Positions 22,516 through 31,734 of a DNA stretch of 64,000 nucleotides are shown piece after piece. The position numbers and the translations under genes were made by a program. The DNA comes from Mesobacillus jeotgali. Its GTDB lineage: Bacteria; Bacillota; Bacilli; Bacillales; Cytobacillaceae. Where the stretch lies: positions 4,273,353 to 4,337,352 of the forward strand of contig NZ_CP025025.1 of NCBI RefSeq assembly GCF_002874535.1, written 5' to 3'. The stretch's first letter is position 1; each line of letters starts with the position of its first letter. The notes under the pieces were generated by a model, which was not told the DNA's origin, did no database searches, and saw only the letters and a list, made by a program, of their open reading frames with translations.

Positions 22516-22543
22516 ATTATATAATGAATGAGCATTCAGTCAA
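22516..22543 (-). promoter_or_regulatory. fadF: SigA promoter of fadF with FadR-like operator
   Basis: Minus strand TTGACT (22538-22543), 16-bp spacer, TATAAT (22516-22521). Overlapping the spacer and -35, at 22525-22542, is TGAATGAGCATTCAGTCA, which matches 15 of 18 positions of the B. subtilis FadR box TGAATGAMTAKTCATTCA. Binding there would block RNA polymerase, so fadF should be induced by long-chain acyl-CoA. Confidence 0.75.
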
Positions 22544-22632
22544 CTCATTTCCTTTCATTTCTGAAAATTGTTTACACTTCCCCTTTAACAGGAACTTAAC
22601 ATATATCAAGCGATTTCGGCAAAAATAATATG

Positions 22633-22750
22633 AAAAGCGGAAGCGCCTTGGTCAGCCCCGACAAGCGGTGGAGGGCCGACCGGTGAAGTCGTTCTTTGAC
22701 TTCATTGGTCGGACCGAAGCGTCTCGAGGGGCTAGGCGCTGGAGCTGGAC
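22633..22750 (+). repeat. Palindromic dispersed element, family R1, copy 1
   Basis: 118 bp. Outer arms AGCGCCT...AGCCCC and GGGGCTAGGCGCT pair; inner arms GAAGTC/GACTTC around GTTCTTT form a tip hairpin. Further copies at 31562 (inverted), 34949 (with insert) and 36596 (inverted). Confidence 0.85.
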
Positions 22751-22807
22751 ACTGATTGAGGTGAGCCTGGCGATGCTTTAATTTACTTTTAAGGGAGCCA
22801 AATCGCT

Positions 22808-23995
22808 ATGGGAATTGGATGGATTTTATTTTTTATATTAGCTGGGCTTGCCCTGTGGGTGTTCATGGACTTCACGCTTGGCAGGAAAAAGCATCTGGCA
22901 AGTGCCAAAACAAATACGCTGCCTGTCCGTGAAAGCGACCTTGTCATTTTTGCGGAAGGTCCTAAATTGTTTGATGACCTTTTTTCGGAATTAAAAAATG
23001 CAAAGCAGCACATTCATATTTTGTTTTACATCGTCCAGGATGATAAAATCAGCCAGGAATTTCTCTCCATTTTAAAACAAAAAGTAAAGGATGGGGTTGA
23101 AGTACGCCTTATGGTGGATTGGGTAGGCAGCGGATTGAAGCGCAAAACCATCAAATCGCTGAAGGCTGCCGGAGTAGAATTCGCCTATTCTCAAATGCCA
23201 AAATTACCGTTCTTATTTTATTCATCCCAGGTGCGGAACCACCGGAAAATCACCGTAATTGATGGACAGATCGCGTATCTCGGCGGCTTCAATATCGGCG
23301 AAGAATATAACAATCATGATCCGAAACTGTCTCCATGGCGCGATTACCATCTGAAAATGACAGGTGAAGGAGTCAGTGATCTGCAGTCAGAGTTCCTTGA
23401 GGATTGGCATGCAGCGGCAAAAGTCAATCTGCTGCAAAACATAGGCTATTTCCCTGTTCTAAAAAAAGGAGCTATTCGACATCAGATCGTTCCTACCGAA
23501 GGCATCCTGCTCGAGGAAATGATGTCAGATCTGATCACCAATGCAAAAACCTCGATTTTTATCGGAACACCCTACTTCATCCCGAGCAAAAGGGTATTCA
23601 ACTTATTGCGGGATGCGATCAAAAGAGGTGTTTCAGTTACGGTTCTTGTTCCGCTCGTTTCTGACCATGTTCTTGTCAAAGAAGCATCCTACCCTTATTT
23701 GAGGACTCTGATCAAGGATGGAGTCGAAGTCTACCAGTTTTTGAATGGCTTTTACCATGCCAAGGTCCTCCTCGTGGATGATGAGGTTTGTGACGTTGGT
23801 ACCGCCAATTTCGATAAAAGAAGCATGTTCTTGAATTATGAATTGAACTGCCTGATTTATGATGGTGATTTTATAAAAAAAGTTAAAAGGATTTTGACAG
23901 AAGACATCCTGAATTCACGGAAGGCTGCATTGGATGATTTCAGCCGTGCGCTGCTGAAGGAAAAAGCTGCGAGTACGATATCCTACTTTTTATAA
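22808..23995 (+). CDS. ywjE: Cardiolipin synthase-like phospholipase D protein (YwjE)
   Basis: 395 aa. One N-terminal membrane helix (about 3-20), then two PLD domains with HKD motifs: NHRKITVIDG (about 144) and FYHAKVLLVDD (about 318) followed by GTANFDKRS. Predicted to make cardiolipin from phosphatidylglycerol or a related transfer at the membrane. Shorter than ClsA (about 480-500 aa) with only one helix, as in B. subtilis YwjE, a minor paralogue. Followed by uvsE at 35 nt. Confidence 0.88.
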   Translation: MGIGWILFFILAGLALWVFMDFTLGRKKHLASAKTNTLPVRESDLVIFAEGPKLFDDLFSELKNAKQHIHILFYIVQDDKISQEFLSILKQKVKDGVEVRLMVDWVGSGLKRKTIKSLKAAGVEFAYSQMPKLPFLFYSSQVRNHRKITVIDGQIAYLGGFNIGEEYNNHDPKLSPWRDYHLKMTGEGVSDLQSEFLEDWHAAAKVNLLQNIGYFPVLKKGAIRHQIVPTEGILLEEMMSDLITNAKTSIFIGTPYFIPSKRVFNLLRDAIKRGVSVTVLVPLVSDHVLVKEASYPYLRTLIKDGVEVYQFLNGFYHAKVLLVDDEVCDVGTANFDKRSMFLNYELNCLIYDGDFIKKVKRILTEDILNSRKAALDDFSRALLKEKAASTISYFL

Positions 23996-24030
23996 AAGAG
24001 CCGGCATCCAGGCATTGAAGGAGTGTACCT

Positions 24031-24987
24031 ATGATTATTCGGTTGGGCTATGTATCCACCGCCATCAGCCTGTGGGATGCATCTCCCTCCAAGGCACTTA
24101 CATTTGCCCGTTACAATCAGCTGTCAAAGGAAGAACGGCATGAAAAACTGCTTTCCGTCACCTACCAGAACCTTGTAAACACAGAAAGAATGATTCACTA
24201 CAATATCGCCCATGATATTCCCTTGTATCGTTTTTCCAGCTCGATTGCGCCTCTGGCTACGCATCCTGAGGTTAAATGGGATTATGTCACTCCGTTTCGG
24301 GACAAATGGCTGGAAATTGGCGCCTTGGTGAAAAAGCATGGGATTCGTACAAGTTTTCATCCGAATCAATTCACGCTGTTCACTTCCCCGAGGGATGAAG
24401 TGACTGCTAATGCAATTATCGATATGGAATACCATTATGGAATGCTGGAAGCAATGGGACTGGAAAAGGAAGCACTTATCAATATCCATATTGGCGGGGC
24501 TTACGGAAACAAAGAAGAAACGATACTGCGCTTCCATGAAAACTTCGCCAGACTCCCAGAGCATATTAAAAAAATCACTACGCTTGAAAATGATGATAAA
24601 ACCTACAATGCAGAAGAAACACTAGCAGCATGCATAAAAGAAGACGTCCCATTCATGTTCGATTATCATCACCATATGGCGAATCTTTGTGAAGGCTCAC
24701 TGGAAAAATTGCTTCCCTCCGGCTTTGCCACCTGGGAACGGATTGGTTTGAAGCCTAAGATTCATATCTCCTCCCCTAAATCTGAAAAAGCATATCGTTC
24801 ACATGCGGATTACGTAGACTCTGAATTCATCCTGCCATTGATTGATATACTGCGGAGCATCGGCCAGGATGTCGATTTCATGATCGAAGCAAAGGAGAAA
24901 GACAAAGCAGCACTCAAGCTCGTCGAGAATTTGGCTAAAATTCGAGGTGTAAAACGGATTGGCGGGGCAGTTTTGGAGTGGAAATAA
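24031..24987 (+). CDS. uvsE: UV DNA damage endonuclease UvsE
   Basis: 318-aa UVDE TIM-barrel nuclease that nicks 5' of UV photoproducts. Motifs: RLGYVS (start), [13 protein letters not shown] (about 68), [29 protein letters not shown] and FDYHHHMAN, which include the metal-binding His/Glu/Asp set of the family. Equivalent to B. subtilis ywjD; co-oriented with ywjE and probably co-transcribed. Confidence 0.93.
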   Translation: MIIRLGYVSTAISLWDASPSKALTFARYNQLSKEERHEKLLSVTYQNLVNTERMIHYNIAHDIPLYRFSSSIAPLATHPEVKWDYVTPFRDKWLEIGALVKKHGIRTSFHPNQFTLFTSPRDEVTANAIIDMEYHYGMLEAMGLEKEALINIHIGGAYGNKEETILRFHENFARLPEHIKKITTLENDDKTYNAEETLAACIKEDVPFMFDYHHHMANLCEGSLEKLLPSGFATWERIGLKPKIHISSPKSEKAYRSHADYVDSEFILPLIDILRSIGQDVDFMIEAKEKDKAALKLVENLAKIRGVKRIGGAVLEWK

Positions 24988-24990
24988 GAT

Positions 24991-25019
24991 GAAGGCTGCT
25001 GGGTCATCCAGCAGCCTTC
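24991..25019. terminator. Terminator between uvsE and the M48 gene
   Basis: Perfect 12-bp stem GAAGGCTGCTGG / CCAGCAGCCTTC with a 5-nt loop, between convergent genes. Confidence 0.75.
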
Positions 25020-25020
25020 A

Positions 25021-26295
25021 TTAATACATATTCAAAACAAACCGGTAATTTTCGATTACTTCCTCTTGAATCCTGGTCTGCTGGGTTCCAAGTTCCTTCT
25101 GCATCATTGCTAAAGTGTCTTTACCAATAGCTGAAGTAGAAGGAGCAGCTTTCAATTTTTCAAGCAGTTGTATGCGATAGAATGTTGGCGGGTGAGTCGA
25201 ATCCAATTTAGATGTCTCAAGTTGTGCAAGACGGGAGAGCCGCTCTTTCTCACGCTCTGGCATTATTTTGATTTGTTCATGAACAGCATCAAATAAATTG
25301 AGTGAGTTTTTCCTTACTGCCAACTCCCTTACCTTTAAATAAAAGGTATCAGCGTATTGAAACTTTTCCATCGACGAAATTAAATATTTATAGCCGACTG
25401 CTTTAGCAGCCCTTTCATCGGCTAAATACTCACCCCTTTGGGAATCGTCAAACAGCAGGTGTACCAGTAATAAGAAGACAGAGTATGGGATTAGTGCCAG
25501 AAATGCCATGAAATAGTATACAGGTATTTCGAAGAACCCCATGCTGTCATATTCATCGATTGGCACAGGATTTAGAAGCTCATGCCATGTCTGCAGCGTA
25601 TATACGGCAGTACCGATATAAAAAGATCTTGTCAAATCCCCATTGGATATATGGCCAAATTCATGTGCGAGAATCGCCAGCTGCTCTTCTGGTTCCATTA
25701 AAGAAAATAACGGTAACCCTATCTTGATGATTCTCCTTCTTCTCCAGCCAATTTGCGCCACTGATGCATTGAATTCATCGTCAATAATGATTCCATCAAT
25801 TCTTTTTACCTGCATAGCATCAGCTAATTGGTCAACAGCCTCGAATAAAAACGGAAAATCCTGACGTGATATCAAATGCTCCCCTTTGTCCAGTTTAGGC
25901 ACCCTTGGCCTGGCCAGCCAGGCCATACCTAAGAGAATTAGCCCTTCAGCCATTAAAATGAAACTATTAATATGAAAAATAAGCAAATAAAGGCCAAGTA
26001 AAAATAAACTGATGCTAATTAAGTGCACAATAGTGGCTACCATGAAAGCTAAGCTTTTGGAGAAAGAAATCCCCTGACGTAATTTTTTATGGGAAACCAG
26101 GTCTTGAAAAACTCTTTGACCACGTTTATTTCCCAGTTTTTCATATAAAGCATTTAATTTTGAGTCCGTCATTTCTGAAGGTGAGTGGTCCATATTATAT
26201 CCACAATCGCACCATGAAACATACCCTTTATTAAACGGAATAGCTGAACTGCAGTCAGGACAGACTTGTCCTATTGCGTAGTTGATTTGCTCCAT
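25021..26295 (-). CDS. Membrane M48-family zinc metallopeptidase with N-terminal zinc ribbon
   Basis: 424 aa. Residues 12-33 hold CPDC and CDC, a probable zinc ribbon; then two adjacent helices (about 80-125), a cytosolic or surface peptidase core with HEFGHISNGDL (HExxH, about residue 216), and further helices (about 255-290) followed by GEYLADERAAK, the third zinc ligand region. Resembles HtpX/Ste24-type quality-control proteases, but the zinc ribbon makes it unlike HtpX. Substrate unknown. Downstream of argS on the same strand but separated by a terminator. Confidence 0.8.
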   Translation of the reverse strand: MEQINYAIGQVCPDCSSAIPFNKGYVSWCDCGYNMDHSPSEMTDSKLNALYEKLGNKRGQRVFQDLVSHKKLRQGISFSKSLAFMVATIVHLISISLFLLGLYLLIFHINSFILMAEGLILLGMAWLARPRVPKLDKGEHLISRQDFPFLFEAVDQLADAMQVKRIDGIIIDDEFNASVAQIGWRRRRIIKIGLPLFSLMEPEEQLAILAHEFGHISNGDLTRSFYIGTAVYTLQTWHELLNPVPIDEYDSMGFFEIPVYYFMAFLALIPYSVFLLLVHLLFDDSQRGEYLADERAAKAVGYKYLISSMEKFQYADTFYLKVRELAVRKNSLNLFDAVHEQIKIMPEREKERLSRLAQLETSKLDSTHPPTFYRIQLLEKLKAAPSTSAIGKDTLAMMQKELGTQQTRIQEEVIENYRFVLNMY

Positions 26296-26400
26296 TTCTA
26301 TAGTGCTCCCCCAAATTAACAGATTATATTGAATATATTAAGTTATATACCTTTATTTTGGGAATACATAAATTCAAATTTTTTACAATTCCATTTAAAA

Positions 26401-26426
26401 AGACCCAGCCATCTTTGGCTGGGTCT
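26401..26426 (-). terminator. Terminator of argS
   Basis: Stem AGACCCAGCC / GGCTGGGTCT, 6-nt loop, followed on the minus strand by TTTTAAAT. Confidence 0.8.
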
Positions 26427-26433
26427 CAATAAT

Positions 26434-28104
26434 TTACATCTTCTCCGGAGCAGATACTCCAATTATTTCAAGTGCATTCTTCAATGTGATCTGCGCTGTC
26501 TTGATCAGCGACAAGCGAGCCACTGTTCTTTCTTTATTTTCGAGATCCAATACTTTCTCAGCGTTGTAGAAGCTGTGGAATACGGATGCCAATTCGAAAA
26601 TGTAGTTAGAGATTCGGTGCGGCATGCGTTTCTGTGCTGCTTCAGCAACGGCCAGCGGGAATTCGCCAAGCTTTTTCAGCAGGTCGATTTCCTTCTCGGA
26701 CTGGATGTGCTTGAAGTCTGCCTCAATGTCAAAAATCAAGCCTTGCTCTGCTGCAGAACGCAGGATGCTGTTGATACGGGCATGTGCATACTGTGCGTAG
26801 AACACTGGGTTTTCATTGGATTGGGATACGGCCAAATCAAGGTCGAAGTCCATATGAGTGTCCGCGCTTCTCATCGCGAAGAAGTAACGAACTGCATCAA
26901 GACCTACTTCATCAATCAGGTCACGCATTGTGACAGCCTTGCCTGTACGCTTGCTCATCTTCATCTTCTCGCCGTTCTTGTACAGATGGACGAGCTGGAT
27001 GATCTCAACTTCAAGCGCGTCACGTCCATAGCCCAACGCCTCGATTGCTGCCTTCATACGAGGGATGTAACCGTGGTGGTCCGCTCCCCAGATGTTGATC
27101 AGCTTTTCAAAACCGCGCTCGAGCTTGTCCTTATGGTAAGCAATATCCGGCAGCAAATACGTATATGAGCCGTCCTGCTTGATCAGCACGCGGTCCTTGT
27201 CATCGCCAAGCTCAGACGAACGGAACCATGTCGCGCCATCCTCTTCATAGATATGGCCATTCGAACGCAGCGCATCAAGTGCCACGTCGATCTTACCATT
27301 TTGATATAGAGAAGTTTCAGAGTACCAAACGTCGAACTTAACACGGAAGTTCTCAAGGTCCTGCTTTAGCTTTTCCATTTCATATTTCAATCCGTACTCA
27401 CGGAAAGCATCGAAACGCTCCTGGTCGGGAACATTCACGTACTTATCGCCGAATTCTTCAGCAAGGGTTTTCCCTATCCCAATAATGTCAGCACCATGGT
27501 AACCGTCCTCAGGCATCGGCTTGTCCATGCCAAGCGCCTGGAAGTAACGTGCCTCAACAGAAAGAGCCAAATTGTTAATCTGGTTCCCAGCGTCGTTGAT
27601 GTAATATTCACGGGATACATCGTATCCAGCCTTAGCAAGCACATTGCACAGCGAATCGCCGACAGCCGCGCCGCGCGCATGGCCTAGGTGAAGGTCGCCA
27701 GTAGGGTTTGCAGAAACAAACTCGACCTGAATCTTCTGCCCATTTCCTACATTTGATTCGCCATAGTTGTCGCCTGCTTCAAGGATTGCCGGAATTAAGT
27801 CCGTCAAATAGCTGTTATCCATGTAAAAGTTGATGAAGCCAGGTCCTGCGATTTCAATTTTCTCAATGGATGCCTTGCTCTTATCAAAATTCTCGATCAG
27901 CAGCTCCGCAATCTGGCGAGGTGCCTTCTTCGCAACGCGCGCAAGCTGCATCGCCATATTCGTAGAGTAATCCCCATGCGCTTTTTCCTTAGGCGTTTCT
28001 AAAATAACGGCCGGAATTTGTGCCTCCTCAGCTAGACCGGCTTTGAGGATCGCCTGCTTGATTTCTTCCTTCAGCTTCAATTGAACCTGTTCAACTATAT
28101 TCAT
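26434..28104 (-). CDS. argS: Arginyl-tRNA synthetase
   Basis: 556-aa class I aminoacyl-tRNA synthetase. HIGH-type motif in [14 protein letters not shown] (about 133), KMSKS-type loop KMSKRTGKA (about 370), N-terminal Add1 domain for the tRNA D-loop, C-terminal DALR anticodon-binding domain. Start ATG overlaps the ywiB stop by 4 nt, so translation is probably coupled. Confidence 0.97.
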   Translation of the reverse strand: MNIVEQVQLKLKEEIKQAILKAGLAEEAQIPAVILETPKEKAHGDYSTNMAMQLARVAKKAPRQIAELLIENFDKSKASIEKIEIAGPGFINFYMDNSYLTDLIPAILEAGDNYGESNVGNGQKIQVEFVSANPTGDLHLGHARGAAVGDSLCNVLAKAGYDVSREYYINDAGNQINNLALSVEARYFQALGMDKPMPEDGYHGADIIGIGKTLAEEFGDKYVNVPDQERFDAFREYGLKYEMEKLKQDLENFRVKFDVWYSETSLYQNGKIDVALDALRSNGHIYEEDGATWFRSSELGDDKDRVLIKQDGSYTYLLPDIAYHKDKLERGFEKLINIWGADHHGYIPRMKAAIEALGYGRDALEVEIIQLVHLYKNGEKMKMSKRTGKAVTMRDLIDEVGLDAVRYFFAMRSADTHMDFDLDLAVSQSNENPVFYAQYAHARINSILRSAAEQGLIFDIEADFKHIQSEKEIDLLKKLGEFPLAVAEAAQKRMPHRISNYIFELASVFHSFYNAEKVLDLENKERTVARLSLIKTAQITLKNALEIIGVSAPEKM

Positions 28105-28544
28105 TTGCCTTCCTCCTTATAATTGATCGTCAAATGGTATGTACCTGCAGTCGCGCCCTGTATTGCCATATCATACAGCAAGTCCACATGGCCCTCCTGC
28201 TTTGTCTCGTTAAAATCAGTATCAAGCCGCTTCGTGAGCGCAGAAGTCTGCAGCAGCCCATATTGGGTCTGATAATTGCCCGAAGTTTTTTTATTCAGCA
28301 GAAAATGAAGTCTCATCTTGATCGCGCCGCTGCGCAAAATCAGCACTTCGTCCCCTGATATTTTAACCGTCGTATGGACATCTCCTTCCTCCATTACTTC
28401 ATCATATTGGAGGTACGAGCTGTTCGCCTTTTTATAGTATCGGCCAAAAGTGGTCAATTCAAAAGTTTCCTTCTCTTTGCCACTGTAAATCGCCGTGTTT
28501 ACCGTCACCTTGACAGGAATCTGATCAGCGGGTTTACTAGACAC
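28101..28544 (-). CDS. ywiB: DUF1934 family protein (YwiB-like beta-barrel)
   Basis: About 147 aa. DUF1934 proteins form a calycin-like beta-barrel; no function known to me. Features: [24 protein letters not shown] and [10 protein letters not shown]. The open frame can be traced to a TTG at 28595 without a ribosome site; a GTG at 28544, preceded by AAAAGGGC, gives a length close to B. subtilis YwiB (142 aa), so the start is inferred. Pairing with argS is conserved with B. subtilis. Confidence 0.75.
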   Translation of the reverse strand: MSSKPADQIPVKVTVNTAIYSGKEKETFELTTFGRYYKKANSSYLQYDEVMEEGDVHTTVKISGDEVLILRSGAIKMRLHFLLNKKTSGNYQTQYGLLQTSALTKRLDTDFNETKQEGHVDLLYDMAIQGATAGTYHLTINYKEEGK

Positions 28545-28778
28545 CGTTAACACGCCCTTTTCTTGTCCAGCTTCAGCGCTTGTCAGTTTTGACAAAGTCG
28601 CCTGTGCTTTTCTATCTTCATTATAACTTTATAAGTATAAATATTCTCCTTTGAAAGTGCAAGAAGCGCAAGGGGGATTGCCTTATGAATCAGTAGGGAA
28701 AATTAGGTATACATGTATAGGGTTAGTCCCCCTCTAAAGCGGGTATTGATTATCAAAACCTTTTAAGGAGGGGCATAC

Positions 28779-28931
28779 ATGAAAATCGAAGTTAAATGCG
28801 AAGTAGAAAACTGCAAATATTGGGCTGAAGGCGATAAATGTGTTGCCGATTCCATCCTTGTAGTAGCGAATTCCGGAAAACAAGCACTAAATGAACGCGA
28901 AACCATTTGTGATACATTCGAAAAGATGTAA
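28779..28931 (+). CDS. DUF1540 small cysteine-rich protein
   Basis: 50-aa protein missed by length-limited gene calling. It reads MKIEVKCEVENCKYWAEG then DKCVADSILV and ends ETICDTFEKM; the pattern C-x4-NCKYW-x5-C and final Cys is the DUF1540 motif, possibly metal-binding. Strong Shine-Dalgarno AAGGAGG. Upstream GGGTAT (28740-28745) resembles a SigB -10, with a poor -35 (GTTAGT) 13 bp away, so stress control is possible but weakly supported. Confidence 0.8.
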   Translation: MKIEVKCEVENCKYWAEGDKCVADSILVVANSGKQALNERETICDTFEKM

Positions 28932-28939
28932 GTGAAGGA

Positions 28940-28966
28940 AACTGGATGGCGATTTGCTATCCAGTT
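28940..28966 (+). terminator. Terminator of the DUF1540 gene
   Basis: Stem AACTGGAT / ATCCAGTT followed by TTT on the plus strand, 9 nt after the stop. Confidence 0.7.
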
Positions 28967-29010
28967 TTTGCTTTCTGAATGGAATTCAATGATTTTCGGA
29001 TGTTTCTTGC

Positions 29011-29087
29011 TTTATACGCAAAAATCATGATTTATTCGCAAATACCGGTGTTTATTCGCAAAAAACCATCATTTATTCGCAAACTGG
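29011..29087. repeat. 20-21-bp tandem array (4 units)
   Basis: TTTATTCGCAAA (first copy TTTATACGCAAA) at 29011, 29031, 29051 and 29072, giving periods of 20, 20 and 21 bp with variable sequence between. It lies between convergent genes, outside both terminators. Confidence 0.8.
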
Positions 29088-29117
29088 AAATTCTTTAAGG
29101 TTTTTTCCAGTAAAAAA

Positions 29118-29141
29118 AGGAGAAGCAAATCTGCTCCTCCT
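29118..29141 (-). terminator. Terminator of the fatty-acid transporter gene
   Basis: AGGAGGAGCA / TGCTTCTCCT on the minus strand followed by T7. Confidence 0.75.
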
Positions 29142-29154
29142 AAAATTCCTCTTA

Positions 29155-30474
29155 TTAGAAAAACAGCATCCCAACTGAAATGACGATACCTGAAACTATC
29201 AGCGTCAGCACACAGTATCCCATGATGTCTTTCGCCTTGAGTCCGGCAATCGCCAGTGCAGGCAGTGCCCAGAATGGCTGGATCAGGTTGGTCCACGCAT
29301 CGCCCCAGGCAACGGCCATCGCTGTTTTCGGAATGGATACTCCAAGGGTCTGGGCTGCTTCAAGCATGACTGGTGCCTGGACCGCCCACTGTCCTCCGCC
29401 GGATGGAACGAAGAAGTTGACCAAACCCGCACTCAGGAAGGCGAAGAATGGGAATGTGAACTCATTCGAGATTGATACGAAACCTTCTGACATGACTGCA
29501 GCCAGGCCAGATGCCGTCATCATCCCCATGATTCCCGCGTAAAAAGGGAATTGGATGATGATCCCGCTTGCCCCTTTTACCGCGTTCACGACTGCCTCAA
29601 GGAAACGCTTTGGCGTGCCATGGAACAGGATGCCGAGGAACAAGAACAGAAAGTTGACGATATCGAGATTCAACTTAAATCCGTTTGTAGCAAAATAGTA
29701 AAATAAGAACACAAGGCCAAAAATACCGGTCAGCAATGAAACGATCCGGCTGTTCTCAAGCTTTTCCGCAGGCGTCATTGCTCCCTGCTCGAGGGCGGCA
29801 GCCTGTACGTCATTTTCCAGCAATACTGGGTCGACCGTCACTGTTTGATCCTTCGACGGCATCATCAAGCGGTTAACAACAGGCAATACGAGTAGCAAGA
29901 TTAAGATTATGAAAAGATTGAAGCCGGCAAAAATCGTCTGGTCAGTCGAGATGATGCCAATCAGATCCTGCGAGAAGTGGCCTTCCGTCGCGATTGTCAG
30001 TGGAATGGAACCGGAAATACCGCCATGCCAAACGATGAATCCAGCGTAAGCGCTTGCAATTAAAAGCCTGTAATCCACGTCTTTAACCTTCTTAGCTAAC
30101 TCCTTCGCGAACAGAGCCCCAATGACCAAACCAAAGCCCCAGTTAATTAAGCTGGCAATCATGGAAACGACTGTGACAATAATAATCGCCTGGCCAGGAG
30201 ACTTCGCAAGCGAGGCAAGTGCTCCCAGACCCTTTTTAAAGATATTGCTGCTCGCGAGCACATGACCTGTAACCAGGACAAGCACCATCTGCATCGAGAA
30301 TGTCAGCAATCCCCAGAATCCTCCGCCCCAATGCTGGACCATCTGGTACGGACCGCTGTCGGTAAAAATAAGGCCTAATCCAAATACAACAAAAGTTAAG
30401 ATAATGACAAATAGAAACGGATCAGGCAAATACCGCTGCATGATGCGGTTGAAAAAAGAAACCAACATTTTCAT
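29155..30474 (-). CDS. Short-chain fatty acid transporter (AtoE family)
   Basis: 439-aa polytopic membrane protein with about ten hydrophobic segments. Family features: RIMQRYLPDPFLFVIILT at the N-terminus, SLINWGFGLVIGALFAKEL, YAGFIVWHGGISGSIPL, and FFVPSGGGQWAVQAPV near residue 355. AtoE-type carriers take up acetoacetate or short-chain fatty acids, which would feed the acyl-CoA module in this window (inference). Strong Shine-Dalgarno GGAGG. Confidence 0.85.
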   Translation of the reverse strand: MKMLVSFFNRIMQRYLPDPFLFVIILTFVVFGLGLIFTDSGPYQMVQHWGGGFWGLLTFSMQMVLVLVTGHVLASSNIFKKGLGALASLAKSPGQAIIIVTVVSMIASLINWGFGLVIGALFAKELAKKVKDVDYRLLIASAYAGFIVWHGGISGSIPLTIATEGHFSQDLIGIISTDQTIFAGFNLFIILILLLVLPVVNRLMMPSKDQTVTVDPVLLENDVQAAALEQGAMTPAEKLENSRIVSLLTGIFGLVFLFYYFATNGFKLNLDIVNFLFLFLGILFHGTPKRFLEAVVNAVKGASGIIIQFPFYAGIMGMMTASGLAAVMSEGFVSISNEFTFPFFAFLSAGLVNFFVPSGGGQWAVQAPVMLEAAQTLGVSIPKTAMAVAWGDAWTNLIQPFWALPALAIAGLKAKDIMGYCVLTLIVSGIVISVGMLFF

Positions 30475-30593
30475 CCTTTTTACCTCCTTTTTATTAGTTA
30501 CTTACATCATTATTATATTTTCTATATTATTCAGAATATTCCTTCCTACGAAAGTAACCATTAGTAACAGGTCATTAATTTTGCATAAAAAAA

Positions 30594-30616
30594 CGCCCCC
30601 TTTTTTCAAGGGAGCG
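30594..30616 (-). terminator. Terminator of speB
   Basis: Minus strand CGCTCCCTT / AAGGGGGCG followed by T7, 11 nt past the speB stop. Confidence 0.75.
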
Positions 30617-30626
30617 GCACCGAGTT

Positions 30627-31499
30627 TTATTTTACAAAACCAAGCATCATCTCACGGATGATTTTGCTTGCTGTGTTGGCTGTCATTTCAGATGTATCGT
30701 AGATTGGCGCGACTTCTACCAGGTCTGCTCCAACTACATTCACGCCAGAGTTTGCGATGGCATGAATGGAAGCCAATAGTTCCTTTGAAGTGATTCCGCC
30801 AGCGTCAACTGTTCCTGTTCCAGGCGCGTGCGCCGGGTCAAGAACATCGATGTCGATCGTCACATAAACCGGACGGCCGGCAAGCTGAGGCAATACTTCC
30901 TTCAGAGGCTCAAGGACCTCAAACTTCGAAATATGCATGCCCACTTCCTTCGCCCACTCGAATTCTTCCTTCATACCAGAACGGATTCCAAATGAGTACA
31001 CGTTTTTCGGTCCGATGTGCTCGGCAATCTTTCGGATTGGCGTTGAGTGCGACAATGGCTCGCCTTCATAGTGTTCACGCAAGTCTGTATGTGCGTCAAA
31101 GTGGATGATGGCAAGGTCTTCATATTTTTTCGCGACTGCCTTCATGACCGGCCATGACACCAGGTGCTCGCCGCCCATTCCAAGCGGGAATTTCTCTTCA
31201 GCCAGAAGCTTGTCCACGTATTCCTCGATTAAATCAAGGCTTTTCTGGGCATTGCCGAATGGAAGCGGGATATCTCCTGCATCGAAATAGTTAAGATCAG
31301 CCATCTCGCGATCAAGATAAGGGCTGTACTCTTCAAGGCCAATCGATACCTCACGGATGCGAGTCGGGCCAAATCGTGAACCCGGACGGTAGCTGACAGT
31401 CCAATCCATTGGCATTCCGTAAAGAACCGCTTTACTCTCATTATAATTTGAATGGCTGCCGATAAACACATTGCCTGAATATGCTTCATCAAAACGCAT
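30627..31499 (-). CDS. speB: Agmatinase
   Basis: 290 aa, equal to B. subtilis SpeB; hydrolyses agmatine to putrescine and urea. Binuclear manganese motifs of the ureohydrolase family: GGEHLVSWP, IIHFDAHTDLR (about 137) and VTIDIDVLDPAHAPGTG (about 215). Three codons of open frame precede the ATG at 31499, which has a GAGGTG ribosome site and gives MRFDEAYSG. Pairs with speE upstream: agmatine to putrescine to spermidine. Confidence 0.96.
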   Translation of the reverse strand: MRFDEAYSGNVFIGSHSNYNESKAVLYGMPMDWTVSYRPGSRFGPTRIREVSIGLEEYSPYLDREMADLNYFDAGDIPLPFGNAQKSLDLIEEYVDKLLAEEKFPLGMGGEHLVSWPVMKAVAKKYEDLAIIHFDAHTDLREHYEGEPLSHSTPIRKIAEHIGPKNVYSFGIRSGMKEEFEWAKEVGMHISKFEVLEPLKEVLPQLAGRPVYVTIDIDVLDPAHAPGTGTVDAGGITSKELLASIHAIANSGVNVVGADLVEVAPIYDTSEMTANTASKIIREMMLGFVK

Positions 31500-31561
31500 T
31501 CCAAACACCTCTTTCAGTTGTTTTTACAAATTTTAAAATTACATTTTTTACTTCCAGAAAT

Positions 31562-31680
31562 GTCCAGCTCCAGCGCCTAGCCCCTCGAGTCACTTCGATC
31601 CGCCCAATGAAGTCAAAGAACGACTTCACCGGTCAGCTCTCCAGTGCTTGTCGGGGCTGACCAAGGCGCTTCCGCTTTTC
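31562..31680 (-). repeat. Palindromic dispersed element, family R1, copy 2
   Basis: 119 bp in inverted orientation to copy 1, with outer arms and tip hairpin conserved. It lies between speE and speB, so it is transcribed if the two are one operon. Confidence 0.85.
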
Positions 31681-31691
31681 CGCATTAAAAT

Positions 31692-31715
31692 GGCCCCCGG
31701 ATTTACCGGGAAGCC
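31692..31715 (-). terminator. Weak terminator of speE
   Basis: Minus strand GGCTTCCCGG / CCGGGGGCC followed by ATTTTAAT, 20 nt past the speE stop. Confidence 0.5.
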
Positions 31716-31734
31716 GAATAAATATTATGCTTAA

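Noticed and set aside
26329-27168. A 279-codon open frame opposite argS
   Set aside because: It lies on the opposite strand of a fully conserved argS, with no ribosome site and no recognisable protein features.
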